Below are positions 22,828 through 30,697 of a DNA stretch of 64,000 nucleotides, one piece after another (position 1 is the first letter of the stretch; each line of letters starts with the position of its first letter). Source of the DNA: Euglena gracilis (lineage: Eukaryota; Euglenida; Euglenophyceae; Euglenales); assembly GCA_039621445.1 (NCBI GenBank), contig CP154957.1, positions 35,532,227 through 35,596,226 on the forward strand, written 5' to 3'. A program made the translations under genes and the position numbers. Below the pieces are notes generated by a model. That model worked only from the letters and a program-made list of their open reading frames with translations, was not told the DNA's origin and made no database searches.

Positions 22828-23314
22828 ACACCACAGGCAATGTCAACTCCAGGATGGCACACCCCACCTACGGCCACCGCCCCTCCAAAATCAGCCCCTG
22901 CACGTCCCAAAGCACATGTGGGCGGCCGACGGCGGCACCCCACGGCAGGACGGCCGACGGAGAAGGTCCAAGGGGAAAAACCATCACCAACGACAGCAGA
23001 ACGCGGACTTCGCCTCGCTGATACTCTGAGCGCTCTCACCCCCAACGCCCTCATACGCCGGCTGCTAAAGCCACTACTTCTGCTTAACCTCCCCTTGCTG
23101 CCCAAGGGATCGCCCCATGTGCACATAGCCCCCCCTTAGCACGCAAGCAGCCTGATCCCCCTACCCCCTACCTTGCCGCCGCAGACATCCACACTGCCCA
23201 TGGGCTGCGCCCATCTGTACATAGCCCCCCTCCCTCGAACTCTGGCAAACCCAGTAGGCTGTGCCACTGGTCGGTGGACTCGGTTCGCCCCACCACCGTA
23301 TATACTTTTTCCAG
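22828..23314 (+). other. LINE 3' UTR
   Basis: 487 bp of C-rich non-coding sequence between the ORF2 stop and the LTR remnant. No poly(A) or simple-repeat tail is seen, which suits R2-like elements. Confidence 0.5.
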
Positions 23315-23349
23315 CGAGAAACCGGCTGTCGGCGGGCCGACAGCCGACA
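23315..23349 (-). repeat. 35-bp remnant of the outer element's third LTR
   Basis: Matches the last 35 bp of the LTRs, including the palindrome around GGCTGTCGGC and the CCGACA end, and is followed by CGTG (23350-23353). Confidence 0.75.
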
Positions 23350-23353
23350 CGTG
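23350..23353. repeat. target site duplication CGTG (right)
   Basis: Partner of 3623-3626. Sequence on the far side continues YR-A. Confidence 0.65.
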
Positions 23354-24306
23354 ATGGCTGTGACGCTTTCACTTTCACATTGGGGGGTCCCCCCCCCTCT
23401 CCACCCCCTGGCCCCCATTTTCTGCTAACCGAGGGCTTTTGAAGACAAATTTTCTTTTACGGGTGGGGGGGGTCGGGTTCACAAGGTCTTTGTGCTTCGC
23501 CCTCGGTGTCCCTTCCTCCCTGGTTGGTTATCCTTGAGGGAATACGAGACACCTCGGGCTCTGCACTTTGCACTTGCGAGGCCTGATTGTGCACTGAAAT
23601 TAGGGGGGTCAGGGAATTTGCCAGGGCAACTTGGGCACCAAGTCGTTGATAGTTGGCCGTAAAAGCCCCCACCCCCCTCCACTGGCCAGTCTCACAAACT
23701 TCTTGGGCAGAAAGGCCTAATTTTTTGAGTAAACCAACTACCCCTCTGGTGGAGTGGGCCCCCCTAACCTGGGGGGTACCCCATGTTTGGTCAAAAAATC
23801 TTCAGTTATTGAAGCAACGGTATCTGCACTAATGGGCTTAATAGGAGGTTTTAGCGAAATCAGAAAGTGTCCCCCAGGTCTGACGAATGACCTTGTTGCT
23901 GCAACATATGACATCATTAAATGAAATGGGATTATTTGGGGGCATTGTGGAATGGACACAACTCTTTCCCATTTGTGGAATTTTCGGCCTTTACGCCTAA
24001 TTTTAATATGGGGCGCCTTGCCCAACACACTGGTTTGTGGGTTTGATTCTCTCCAAATCTGAAGTTCTGTGTAAACAGAGGATTCACGAGCAAAAAAATA
24101 AGTTCTGAGCACCATGTACACATATCAATGGGAAAGGGGGCCTGGGCCAGCCCCAGGAGGATTGGGAGGGGATCCCAAAATGCACCATATTTTTCAGATT
24201 TTGGTTCCAGAGACTCTTGTAAGGTGCCAACGTGGTGTGTGGTATGGAATCTCAATCCACCAAACTCGGGAATCAACAGAATAGCACTTTATGCATTACG
24301 GGCCTG
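23354..24306 (-). pseudogene. YR-A tyrosine recombinase, catalytic part
   Basis: Decayed recombinase of a DIRS-order retrotransposon, which would integrate its circular cDNA. Resuming after the Ty3-like insertion: LLIPEFGGLRF (about 24277), then RRKGRKFHKWE...IP.CPQIIPFH, ISADTVASITEDFLTKHGV, and after a frameshift in a G/C run AHSTRG (23742-23760), GQWRGVGAF and the Y of ANYQRLG (TAT on the minus strand, 23649-23651). HxxR, W and Y are the expected catalytic set. Homologous blocks occur in YR-B (RRTCCKFHQWE and WRGVAAFKAHYQRLG). Stops and frameshifts make it non-functional. Confidence 0.75.
24302..24306. repeat. target site duplication GCCTG (left)
   Basis: Repeated at 38743-38747. Joining the two sides restores homology to YR-B at 45376-45400 (CAGGC..G.AATGC..A.AGTG), which proves the insertion boundaries. 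Confidence 0.75.
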
Positions 24307-24314
24307 GACGGTGC

Positions 24315-27300
24315 CTAGTCTGGTTCCACGGTGCCTAGTCTGGTCAGGATATCCTGGGTCCAGAGCTGGGCATCCGCAGACACAGGAGGTGAAGCAGGTT
24401 CATCCTGCTCCTCATCCGTCGATCCGGCGGAAGACTGGGCCTGTCGACCACGAGCCTTACCTTTCGGTTTGCTCTGGCCGTACCCGGACGATGCAACGGC
24501 CGAATAGTCGTGCATTGTCGTAGGGCCTTTCGGCTGTCCGCCAGTCTGACCTCCAGCGCCACCTTTCGGTGGTGGTTTCCCATCACCGCCTTTGGAAGGG
24601 GGCTTACAGGGTGCAGCACCCGATTTGCCTCCTTTCGGCTTCGCACTCCCGGAATCAGGAGACGACGCCTGCGGCTTACTCCTGGTATCAGGAGCCGATG
24701 GTGCCGGAGTAGACGTTTGCCGTCTGGGCGAAGCGGGCATACTGACCGCTGGGTCGCGCATGACGCTCCGAGGGGTTGGCATTCGTTCCTGGGGTTGTTC
24801 AGCAGGCCGTCGCCGAACAGGTTCATCCTGTCCGACGAGGCGTGGCACTGTGGTCGTCACCGGAATCGGTGCTTCCACAGGCGCTGGCGCTCCCAGAAAC
24901 TCTGCCATTGTCCTCGGGGCGGCAGGGACCCTGCGCGGTGTCGGTGGTCGTGGGGGTATCTCCTCCACTTCCATTTCGACATCCGGTCTAGGAGGTTGAT
25001 CCTCCACAACCGCTGGCGCAGGTGCTACAGGAGGTTGATCCTCCGCTGTAGCCGGTGCGACAGATGGCTCTGTCGGCTGGGGTTCATCCCCTGAAGGTGG
25101 TTGCACTGTTGCCGGAGATTGGGGTGTGGGGACACCGACATCTGGTGTCTCCACGACCTCAGCGGCGGAGCTTGATGCTACACCTCCACCTCGTGGCGTT
25201 AGTGCAGCAGCCACGGCAGTAATGCCAGTGACCACGGCGCCGAGCACACGGCCTCCTAACGAGGTGCGTGCTGTGGGACTGGCAGGTTCTTCGAGGATAT
25301 CCTCGACGACCATACCAGTCACCTCGGCTGGCGGCTCAGGCGTTGGACGAGGCGTAGCAGCCACAGGTATATCCCCTGCGGGTGCTTCGTCTGGCCTAGG
25401 CTGTGCCGGAGCATGCAGAGCAGCGTAGAGGATATCCTCCACGTTCTCACCTTCCTCCTCAGGAAGTTCCTGGTCTCCACCTACCGGTGGACAGACGGGA
25501 GCCGTCGCGGGGGCCGGGGAAACCGATCGTTCCCCTGCCGCTCGCGGGGCAGAGACGAATGATACAGCCGTTCCTGTCGGAGACGGCGGCGCTGCCTCCA
25601 GAATGGTGACGGAGGGGCTGCGGTCGCGTTCCTCCCGCCGCGGAATCGCGGTGGTGGAAGCGACTGACGCCTCCCGTCTCCTTCGCGCCAGAGGTTCATC
25701 CTCTGGGGCGATGAAGGCGCGCAGATCCTCGGGCGAACGAGGATCGTCAGGGTGCCATCGGCATCCCTGGGCATCCGCCAGCCTGTAAAAGGCCAGCGTA
25801 CTGCTACTGGCGCTGTTGGGCCAGGGTGGCGGCCATGATGGCTGCACCCAAGCGTTTGCAGGCCTGTTCGGGCCCAGGAAACCGCGGTAACGCGTGTCTT
25901 CCCAGACCTCGAAAAACCCGTCCTCGAACTCCTGCACGCATGCCAGAATCGGCATACCCAGGTCGAGGATGGCCTTCGGGTGATTCATCAGCTGGAGGAA
26001 TACCTCCCTGTCGAGGGTACCGCCAAACTGTCGCCTCAAATGTTCCTCCAGGTCTATCCCGGCGAGGTGCCAGTTGGGGCGCAGGTCGGCGATAACCCGA
26101 CGACGACGAGGTCCCTCAACGGGGTCGCCGTAGTCTGGTGGCAAGCTTTCCATACCAGGCCTATCGTCCTGGGGGTCACGGAGATGTATATACACCTCCA
26201 TGACGTAGGTGGTCCAGGCTCGCCACCAGAACTGTTGCAGCATAAAAATACGCTGCTTATGGACGCGGCGACTTTTGCCCTGGACATCCGGGGCGTCGCG
26301 GCACACATGCATAAGCATGCGGCGTCCCATCTCCAGGCCCGGGTTATCCCGAGGCGGTGGAGGACTTCCGCGCACGCCGAATCCCCAGAAGTCGACAGGA
26401 AATTCCTGCCGGCAGTACTTACAACAGAGGTCATACCTCTGTGGGTAAGCCAGGGAAACGCGCTTAACGCGGAAGGTGGAGCCGTAATGGCTCACCAGCC
26501 ACACCTGGAGGTTGTTGCACCACAACACCTCGATCAGGCGTTCGATGTCGGGGTTCAGTGGGTAGTATTTCCACTGCACACCGAGGGGCCCGACTGTGTG
26601 AATACAGTCGAAGATTGCCTTCAGCCTTCGGGCCAACACATGCTGGTCCCGAAATCCTAACTGGTGCAGGTAACTGCGGCCAGTGGAGTCGCTGAAGAGA
26701 CCCCAGTTCTGGCAGGGGTATCCCAGCCAAAACCAGAGTTCCCAGACACATCCCTGGGCATCCAGCAAGGGTCTGCCACCTTCACCTTCGAAGGCGTACA
26801 GGTCAATTCCGTAATGGAATTGTCTGACTCTGTTCTCGGTGTGGTGTAATACCACCTCGATGACTGCCTCCGGAGGGGTGACGGGGCGGTTTCCTGCAAC
26901 ATGGTAATCATGCTGCATTCGCCAGCCTTCGTCCTCCAGCTCCTCCTTGAACCTGAGCATTTGCTCAAAGTCCGAGAGGACTTCTGCTGGTTCTTCCTCC
27001 TCCTCACGGGCTGTACCCTTACCCTTGCCCTCACCCTTACCTTTGCCGGCCACGCCTTTGCCTTCTCCCTTGCCTTTGCCCTCAGCCTTACCTTTGTCCT
27101 TCCCTGTCTGGCGAATACCAGAGGGTCGGGCGCTCGGTGCGGCAGGAGTCGGTTCGGTACCTTCCCATTCCATCTCTGGGGAGGGACCTTGCCGTTCCGC
27201 TGCACGTCGCGGTGACGGCGTGGCTGGGCGCTGGCTAGGAGCCTGGCGTGGGCTTGGTTTCGGCGTAGGAGGTCGCGGCTCCTTCCATACCGGAGGGATC

Positions 27301-28637
27301 GGCGGAGGCATTGCGGCAACAGGACGGCTCATCGCTGCCTGTGCCACTGCCGGTGGTTGCCCGGCCAGGGTATCCTGGCTGGCTTCCACCTGCATTGCCG
27401 CACCGCCTTCCGCGTCCCGTGGGCTGGGTCGCCTGGGCTGTGGGGTAAGGTTCTCCGTAACCCTATCGCGCTTCAGGGTGGCAGGTAATCCTGCCGCTCC
27501 TGCCGGGGGCTCACCGGGTAATACCGGGGTCGCCACCCGCAGCTGCGGCTGGTACGGATGGTAGGGGGTGTATCCACGACCCTGAAGGGCAGCCAGAGAG
27601 GCGTAATACCTCGTCCGGTGCTCTTCAGACGCGAATACTGGCTCCTGCAGGAAGTGCCGAGCAAGCTCATCCTGCTCGGTTCCCGGAGGTGCCATATGAT
27701 AGTAGGGAGCCTCCTGCCGACGGGGGACATCCCCAGTCTGGACAGGGGCTGCACTGGGCGGTCGGGCTGCCTCACGGTGGGGAGGTTCATCCTCCACCAC
27801 TATGGGCTCCTCCTGCCTCCGTGGCTCAACGCCAGGGGCAGGGGCGACCGATGATGCTTGTGGCATCCAGTGCATGAACATGTGTTGGACGTATGCCTCA
27901 GAGGGCACGTCCGACTGTCCGGCTGGGAGCACGCGTGCGCCGCGCGGGTAATCCGCGTGCGTCGCGTACCGCGAGACAAATTGCTCCGCTGGCGGCTCGC
28001 GCGGCGAGGGCGGGCGAGCAAAAATTCTCGTCATCCCAGGTGGGACATGCACAGCCTCACCTACCGGTGGGGGCGTGTGCTCACGCATATGCACGGTGTG
28101 GGATCCCACCGGCGTCTGCGTTTGCAGCATGGGCGGCACATACACGCCCAGGTCCATCATGGTCTCGCCGGGTTCGAAGCCGGAATCGGCTGCGGACGAG
28201 AAATACCGTCTGCCCGTCATCAGGGCTTGACCGCAGGGACACCACTGAGCCACAGGGGTGTTGGCTACCACCAACAGCTGAGCACAGTATGCATCCCAAA
28301 GGGCTTGCATAAAGGGCTCCGTTGGGGGGTGTGCGCACATACGCATCGCCCGCTCCAACGTCTCCGTAGTGCGGAAGATCATCTCTCCCGCATACGGGGG
28401 CAGGCGCGATCTGCGCTGCACTGGTGGCTGAGGTGCCGGCTGCTGGACGGCAGATGGATCTGGTACCGCATATGCGGACCGGCTGCTGGTAGCCGCGGCG
28501 AATACCGGGGCTGAAACCCTCTCAGCATGTGGGGCACCCGGAATCGGGGCCTCAGCATACTGAGGGTACTGAGGGTATGGCGCGCCAGAAGGCTGCGGCC
28601 ATGGTGGACCTGGTCCAGGTCCGCGCCCAGGCAGCAT
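24315..28637 (-). CDS. ORF3 of the Ty3-like element, 1440 residues, unrecognised
   Basis: Starts at ATG 28637, 195 bp after the integrase stop, and ends 8 bp from the element boundary. Residues 1-560 are Pro/Ala/Arg-rich with a Lys-Gly linker (GKGKGEGKG type units). A folded-looking, Trp/Cys-rich core spans about 600-950 (e.g. WELWFWLGYPCQNWG, VQWKYYPLNPD, CCKYCRQEF, then HVC about 40 residues on, a possible zinc site). The C-terminal third is again Pro/Ser/Thr/Val-rich and acidic. No transmembrane segment or signal peptide is seen, so it is not a typical Env despite its position. It is intact and long, so it has probably been under selection. Function unknown. Confidence 0.75.
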   Translation of the reverse strand: MLPGRGPGPGPPWPQPSGAPYPQYPQYAEAPIPGAPHAERVSAPVFAAATSSRSAYAVPDPSAVQQPAPQPPVQRRSRLPPYAGEMIFRTTETLERAMRMCAHPPTEPFMQALWDAYCAQLLVVANTPVAQWCPCGQALMTGRRYFSSAADSGFEPGETMMDLGVYVPPMLQTQTPVGSHTVHMREHTPPPVGEAVHVPPGMTRIFARPPSPREPPAEQFVSRYATHADYPRGARVLPAGQSDVPSEAYVQHMFMHWMPQASSVAPAPGVEPRRQEEPIVVEDEPPHREAARPPSAAPVQTGDVPRRQEAPYYHMAPPGTEQDELARHFLQEPVFASEEHRTRYYASLAALQGRGYTPYHPYQPQLRVATPVLPGEPPAGAAGLPATLKRDRVTENLTPQPRRPSPRDAEGGAAMQVEASQDTLAGQPPAVAQAAMSRPVAAMPPPIPPVWKEPRPPTPKPSPRQAPSQRPATPSPRRAAERQGPSPEMEWEGTEPTPAAPSARPSGIRQTGKDKGKAEGKGKGEGKGVAGKGKGEGKGKGTAREEEEEPAEVLSDFEQMLRFKEELEDEGWRMQHDYHVAGNRPVTPPEAVIEVVLHHTENRVRQFHYGIDLYAFEGEGGRPLLDAQGCVWELWFWLGYPCQNWGLFSDSTGRSYLHQLGFRDQHVLARRLKAIFDCIHTVGPLGVQWKYYPLNPDIERLIEVLWCNNLQVWLVSHYGSTFRVKRVSLAYPQRYDLCCKYCRQEFPVDFWGFGVRGSPPPPRDNPGLEMGRRMLMHVCRDAPDVQGKSRRVHKQRIFMLQQFWWRAWTTYVMEVYIHLRDPQDDRPGMESLPPDYGDPVEGPRRRRVIADLRPNWHLAGIDLEEHLRRQFGGTLDREVFLQLMNHPKAILDLGMPILACVQEFEDGFFEVWEDTRYRGFLGPNRPANAWVQPSWPPPWPNSASSSTLAFYRLADAQGCRWHPDDPRSPEDLRAFIAPEDEPLARRRREASVASTTAIPRREERDRSPSVTILEAAPPSPTGTAVSFVSAPRAAGERSVSPAPATAPVCPPVGGDQELPEEEGENVEDILYAALHAPAQPRPDEAPAGDIPVAATPRPTPEPPAEVTGMVVEDILEEPASPTARTSLGGRVLGAVVTGITAVAAALTPRGGGVASSSAAEVVETPDVGVPTPQSPATVQPPSGDEPQPTEPSVAPATAEDQPPVAPAPAVVEDQPPRPDVEMEVEEIPPRPPTPRRVPAAPRTMAEFLGAPAPVEAPIPVTTTVPRLVGQDEPVRRRPAEQPQERMPTPRSVMRDPAVSMPASPRRQTSTPAPSAPDTRSKPQASSPDSGSAKPKGGKSGAAPCKPPSKGGDGKPPPKGGAGGQTGGQPKGPTTMHDYSAVASSGYGQSKPKGKARGRQAQSSAGSTDEEQDEPASPPVSADAQLWTQDILTRLGTVEPD

Positions 28638-28832
28638 GATGCTACCCGAACGACGACGACAACTAAGGATAACCTTGTTGTCAGTCGATTTGAGTGCGAG
28701 AGCACTGAAAAAGCAAGGCTTCTATCTTAATCAAAACTCTGCGAGAAAGATAGAGAAATAATGAAGTGCAGGGGGGGGTATAAACGCGAAACATTCACAT
28801 AAAACACACGCATTCTCCAAAACGAAATCGTT
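28638..28832 (-). other. intergenic spacer between integrase and ORF3
   Basis: 195 bp, no coding signal. It could hold an acceptor for trans-splicing or an internal start, but no specific site is evident. Confidence 0.4.
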
Positions 28833-30242
28833 TCAGAAGGTGTTTATGTTTATGTCTATGTTATTGCGCTTGTTCCACAGCTTCCAATCCTGTTGGACAT
28901 ATCCAACAAAACTGGATGCTGGCTCCCAAGTGTCCTCCTCTGGCCCATACCCTTTCCAGCGAACTTTCCAGTAGTGCACACCCCTGTCGACCTTGTGGTC
29001 TATTATCTTATCGACCACAAAGTCGTCCGTTTCAGGTAATCTGGAACGGGGCTTGAAATATAGGCAGGGGATAGCTTTTCCGTCTGGGGGGCTTAGGTAC
29101 GGTTTGAAGTCGTCCATATGGACGTCCTCAATCCCGTTGGGCAAGGCAACTTTATATCGCCCGCTACTACCTAACCTCTCCAAAATTTCGCATGGGCCGA
29201 GCCAAAGAGGATCTAGCTTGGAAGATTGCATGCGGGTGCGGTTATTCCGTACCCACACGCGGTCACCTGGACTATACACAGGTGTGTTGAAGTTTTGTAA
29301 AAACGATTTCCGTTTGTTGGAATGAATTTCTGTGATACGTGATTGGACTGCAGAGCGGAGTGATTCCACTTCTGCAAACCACGTTTCACAGCTGACGCTA
29401 CTTCGGGCGGGTCTCTCCGAGGGGATATCCCCTATGGCCGGAGGGTCTCGTCCGAAAACAATTTTGTACGGTGAGTGTGGTAATACCAACCCTGGCAAGG
29501 TATTGATGTAAAATAAACACCAATGAAGAACGGATAACCAATTCTTACCCGAGTCAGCCAGTGAAAGGCGAAGCATATTGACAACGGATTTCACGGCTGC
29601 CTCGGCTCTACCATTGCCTTTCGGGCGGTATATAATGGAAAAATGCTGCTCAATGCCGAGTAAACCGCACAAAGTTGTGAAAAACCGCGAAGAGATCAAG
29701 TGATCTTGATCACTCACGATTTCGTTCGGTAAACCCATTAAGCAGATGCATTTCTCCAGGAATATGGATGCCAAAATTTGGGCTGTCAACCCTGCTTTCC
29801 GGCATGGAATGGCTACTATGTACCCACTCAGCCGACAGACAACAACCAAAACGTAATCGTAAATTTTGTCATCTGATCCTTTGCAAGGTTCAAGTTCGAG
29901 AAAATCCATGCAGAGGGACGTAAAAATGTCAGGTGGTACGGGGAAAAAGTCCATCGTACCAGGGGGGGTACCTCTGCGCTTTTTCACAGCCTGACAAATT
30001 TGGCACCGTTGCGAAATTCGCAAACAGCGCGAATATAATTCTTTTTCACTCAGGGTTGTGCAATATCTGCGACCCACTAGTGAAAGAAGTTTGGGGGCCC
30101 CAGGGTGACCATGGTTGTGATAGCTCAAAATCACATCATCAACCAGGTCTTGGGGTATACAATATTTATAACCAGAATCATTCCGGAAAATAAGCCGCAA
30201 TAGAATAATTACTAAGTTACTAATCTTACCAACCAATGGTAC
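28833..30242 (-). CDS. integrase with H2C2 zinc finger and C-terminal chromodomain
   Basis: Inserts the cDNA into chromatin. The reading frame is open from the stop at 30243-30245 and has no ATG near its start (first usable codon TTG 30236), so it is probably made as part of a polyprotein. H40/H44 and C78/C81 form the zinc finger. The catalytic triad is D111 (MDFLELE), D176 (VSDQDHL) and E212 ([11 protein letters not shown]). A GPY-like region follows, and the last 60 residues hold a chromodomain (IIDHK...[18 protein letters not shown]) that would read histone marks. All key residues are present. Confidence 0.9.
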   Translation of the reverse strand, partial: VPLVGKISNLVIILLRLIFRNDSGYKYCIPQDLVDDVILSYHNHGHPGAPKLLSLVGRRYCTTLSEKELYSRCLRISQRCQICQAVKKRRGTPPGTMDFFPVPPDIFTSLCMDFLELEPCKGSDDKIYDYVLVVVCRLSGYIVAIPCRKAGLTAQILASIFLEKCICLMGLPNEIVSDQDHLISSRFFTTLCGLLGIEQHFSIIYRPKGNGRAEAAVKSVVNMLRLSLADSGKNWLSVLHWCLFYINTLPGLVLPHSPYKIVFGRDPPAIGDIPSERPARSSVSCETWFAEVESLRSAVQSRITEIHSNKRKSFLQNFNTPVYSPGDRVWVRNNRTRMQSSKLDPLWLGPCEILERLGSSGRYKVALPNGIEDVHMDDFKPYLSPPDGKAIPCLYFKPRSRLPETDDFVVDKIIDHKVDRGVHYWKVRWKGYGPEEDTWEPASSFVGYVQQDWKLWNKRNNIDININTF

Positions 30243-30697
30243 TTATAAATTCGGGGAAGGAAAATAGCCGCCGGGCCGAGGCCTCAAAATAGGGGCGTAT
30301 ATGCCATTTGACCTACCAAAAATGCGCCGGGGTCCGGCAGTGCGTCCACGCCGGGACTTTCCACGCAATGGTGAAATGGCGATGCCAACCAAACCGGATC
30401 CTACTAACCGGTATAAGTTTAAGCAATGGTGATAGAGAGTAATTCTCTATGGATCACCATTACGAAGTCTATTCACATGGTACTATAAAAGTCACACTAA
30501 TCCCATCGCGGAAAATAGGGGGTAGGATCCGTACGCGTAATGCGACGGGGTCCGGCAGTGCGTCCACGCCGGCGTCCACGCAATGGTGTGGCGATGCTGC
30601 GATACCCCGGGCCGGTAGTGAATCGAGCATTTGTCCGCAGCGTCGGATCGACGTGCGAACTGGTGAGCCTCATGGCTGCCATGAAAAGTCGCATCAC
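30243..30697 (-). repeat. non-coding gap between RNase H and integrase with degenerate direct repeats
   Basis: About 450 bp that should be coding in a normal Ty3-type pol. It holds two imperfect copies of a unit (about 30330-30395 and 30543-30602) sharing GGGGTCCGGCAGTGCGTCCA and TCCACGCAATGG, spaced about 213 bp, and a hairpin at 30424-30462 (AATGGTGAT / ATCACCATT around AGAGA / TCTCT). It may be a later insertion or an intron; no CAG/CTG or GT/AG pair clearly restores the frame. Confidence 0.5.

Larger units (their letters stand above)
10864..23314 (+). mobile_element. R2-like LINE (restriction-like endonuclease type) beginning with a spliced leader
   Basis: The order is spliced leader 10866-10885, 5' UTR, ORF1 from 10970, several C-rich frames, ORF2 (13476-16898 continuing at 22189-22827) and a 3' UTR to about 23314. 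ORF2 has a Dam-like domain, 2A-like motifs, RT with YLDD, a CCHC zinc knuckle and an RLE-type nuclease. There is no poly(A) tail and no target duplication visible at the junctions. The copy starts with the leader, so its template was probably a trans-spliced mRNA. Confidence 0.75.
3627..23349 (-). mobile_element. tandem non-autonomous LTR retrotransposon (LTR-INT-LTR-INT-[LTR]) hosting a LINE
   Basis: In plus coordinates the order is LTR 3627-4218, internal 4219-8306, LTR 8307-8898, a second internal copy 8899-10863 (matching 4219-6183), the LINE 10864-23314, and the last 35 bp of a third LTR (23315-23349). CGTG flanks the whole. A tandem array from LTR-LTR recombination explains the shared middle LTR. 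LINE arrival removed the rest of the second internal region and most of the third LTR. Orientation is minus, from PBS and PPT (see those entries). No gag or pol is encoded. The two full LTRs differ at only about six sites of 592, so the array is young. Confidence 0.7.

Noticed and set aside
24315-28637. ORF3 as a viral-type envelope or a HAD-like enzyme
   Set aside because: No signal peptide, hydrophobic anchor or fusion-like segment for Env, and no DxDx(T/V) motif for HAD, although 'NLQVWLVSHYGS' superficially resembles HAD motif II.
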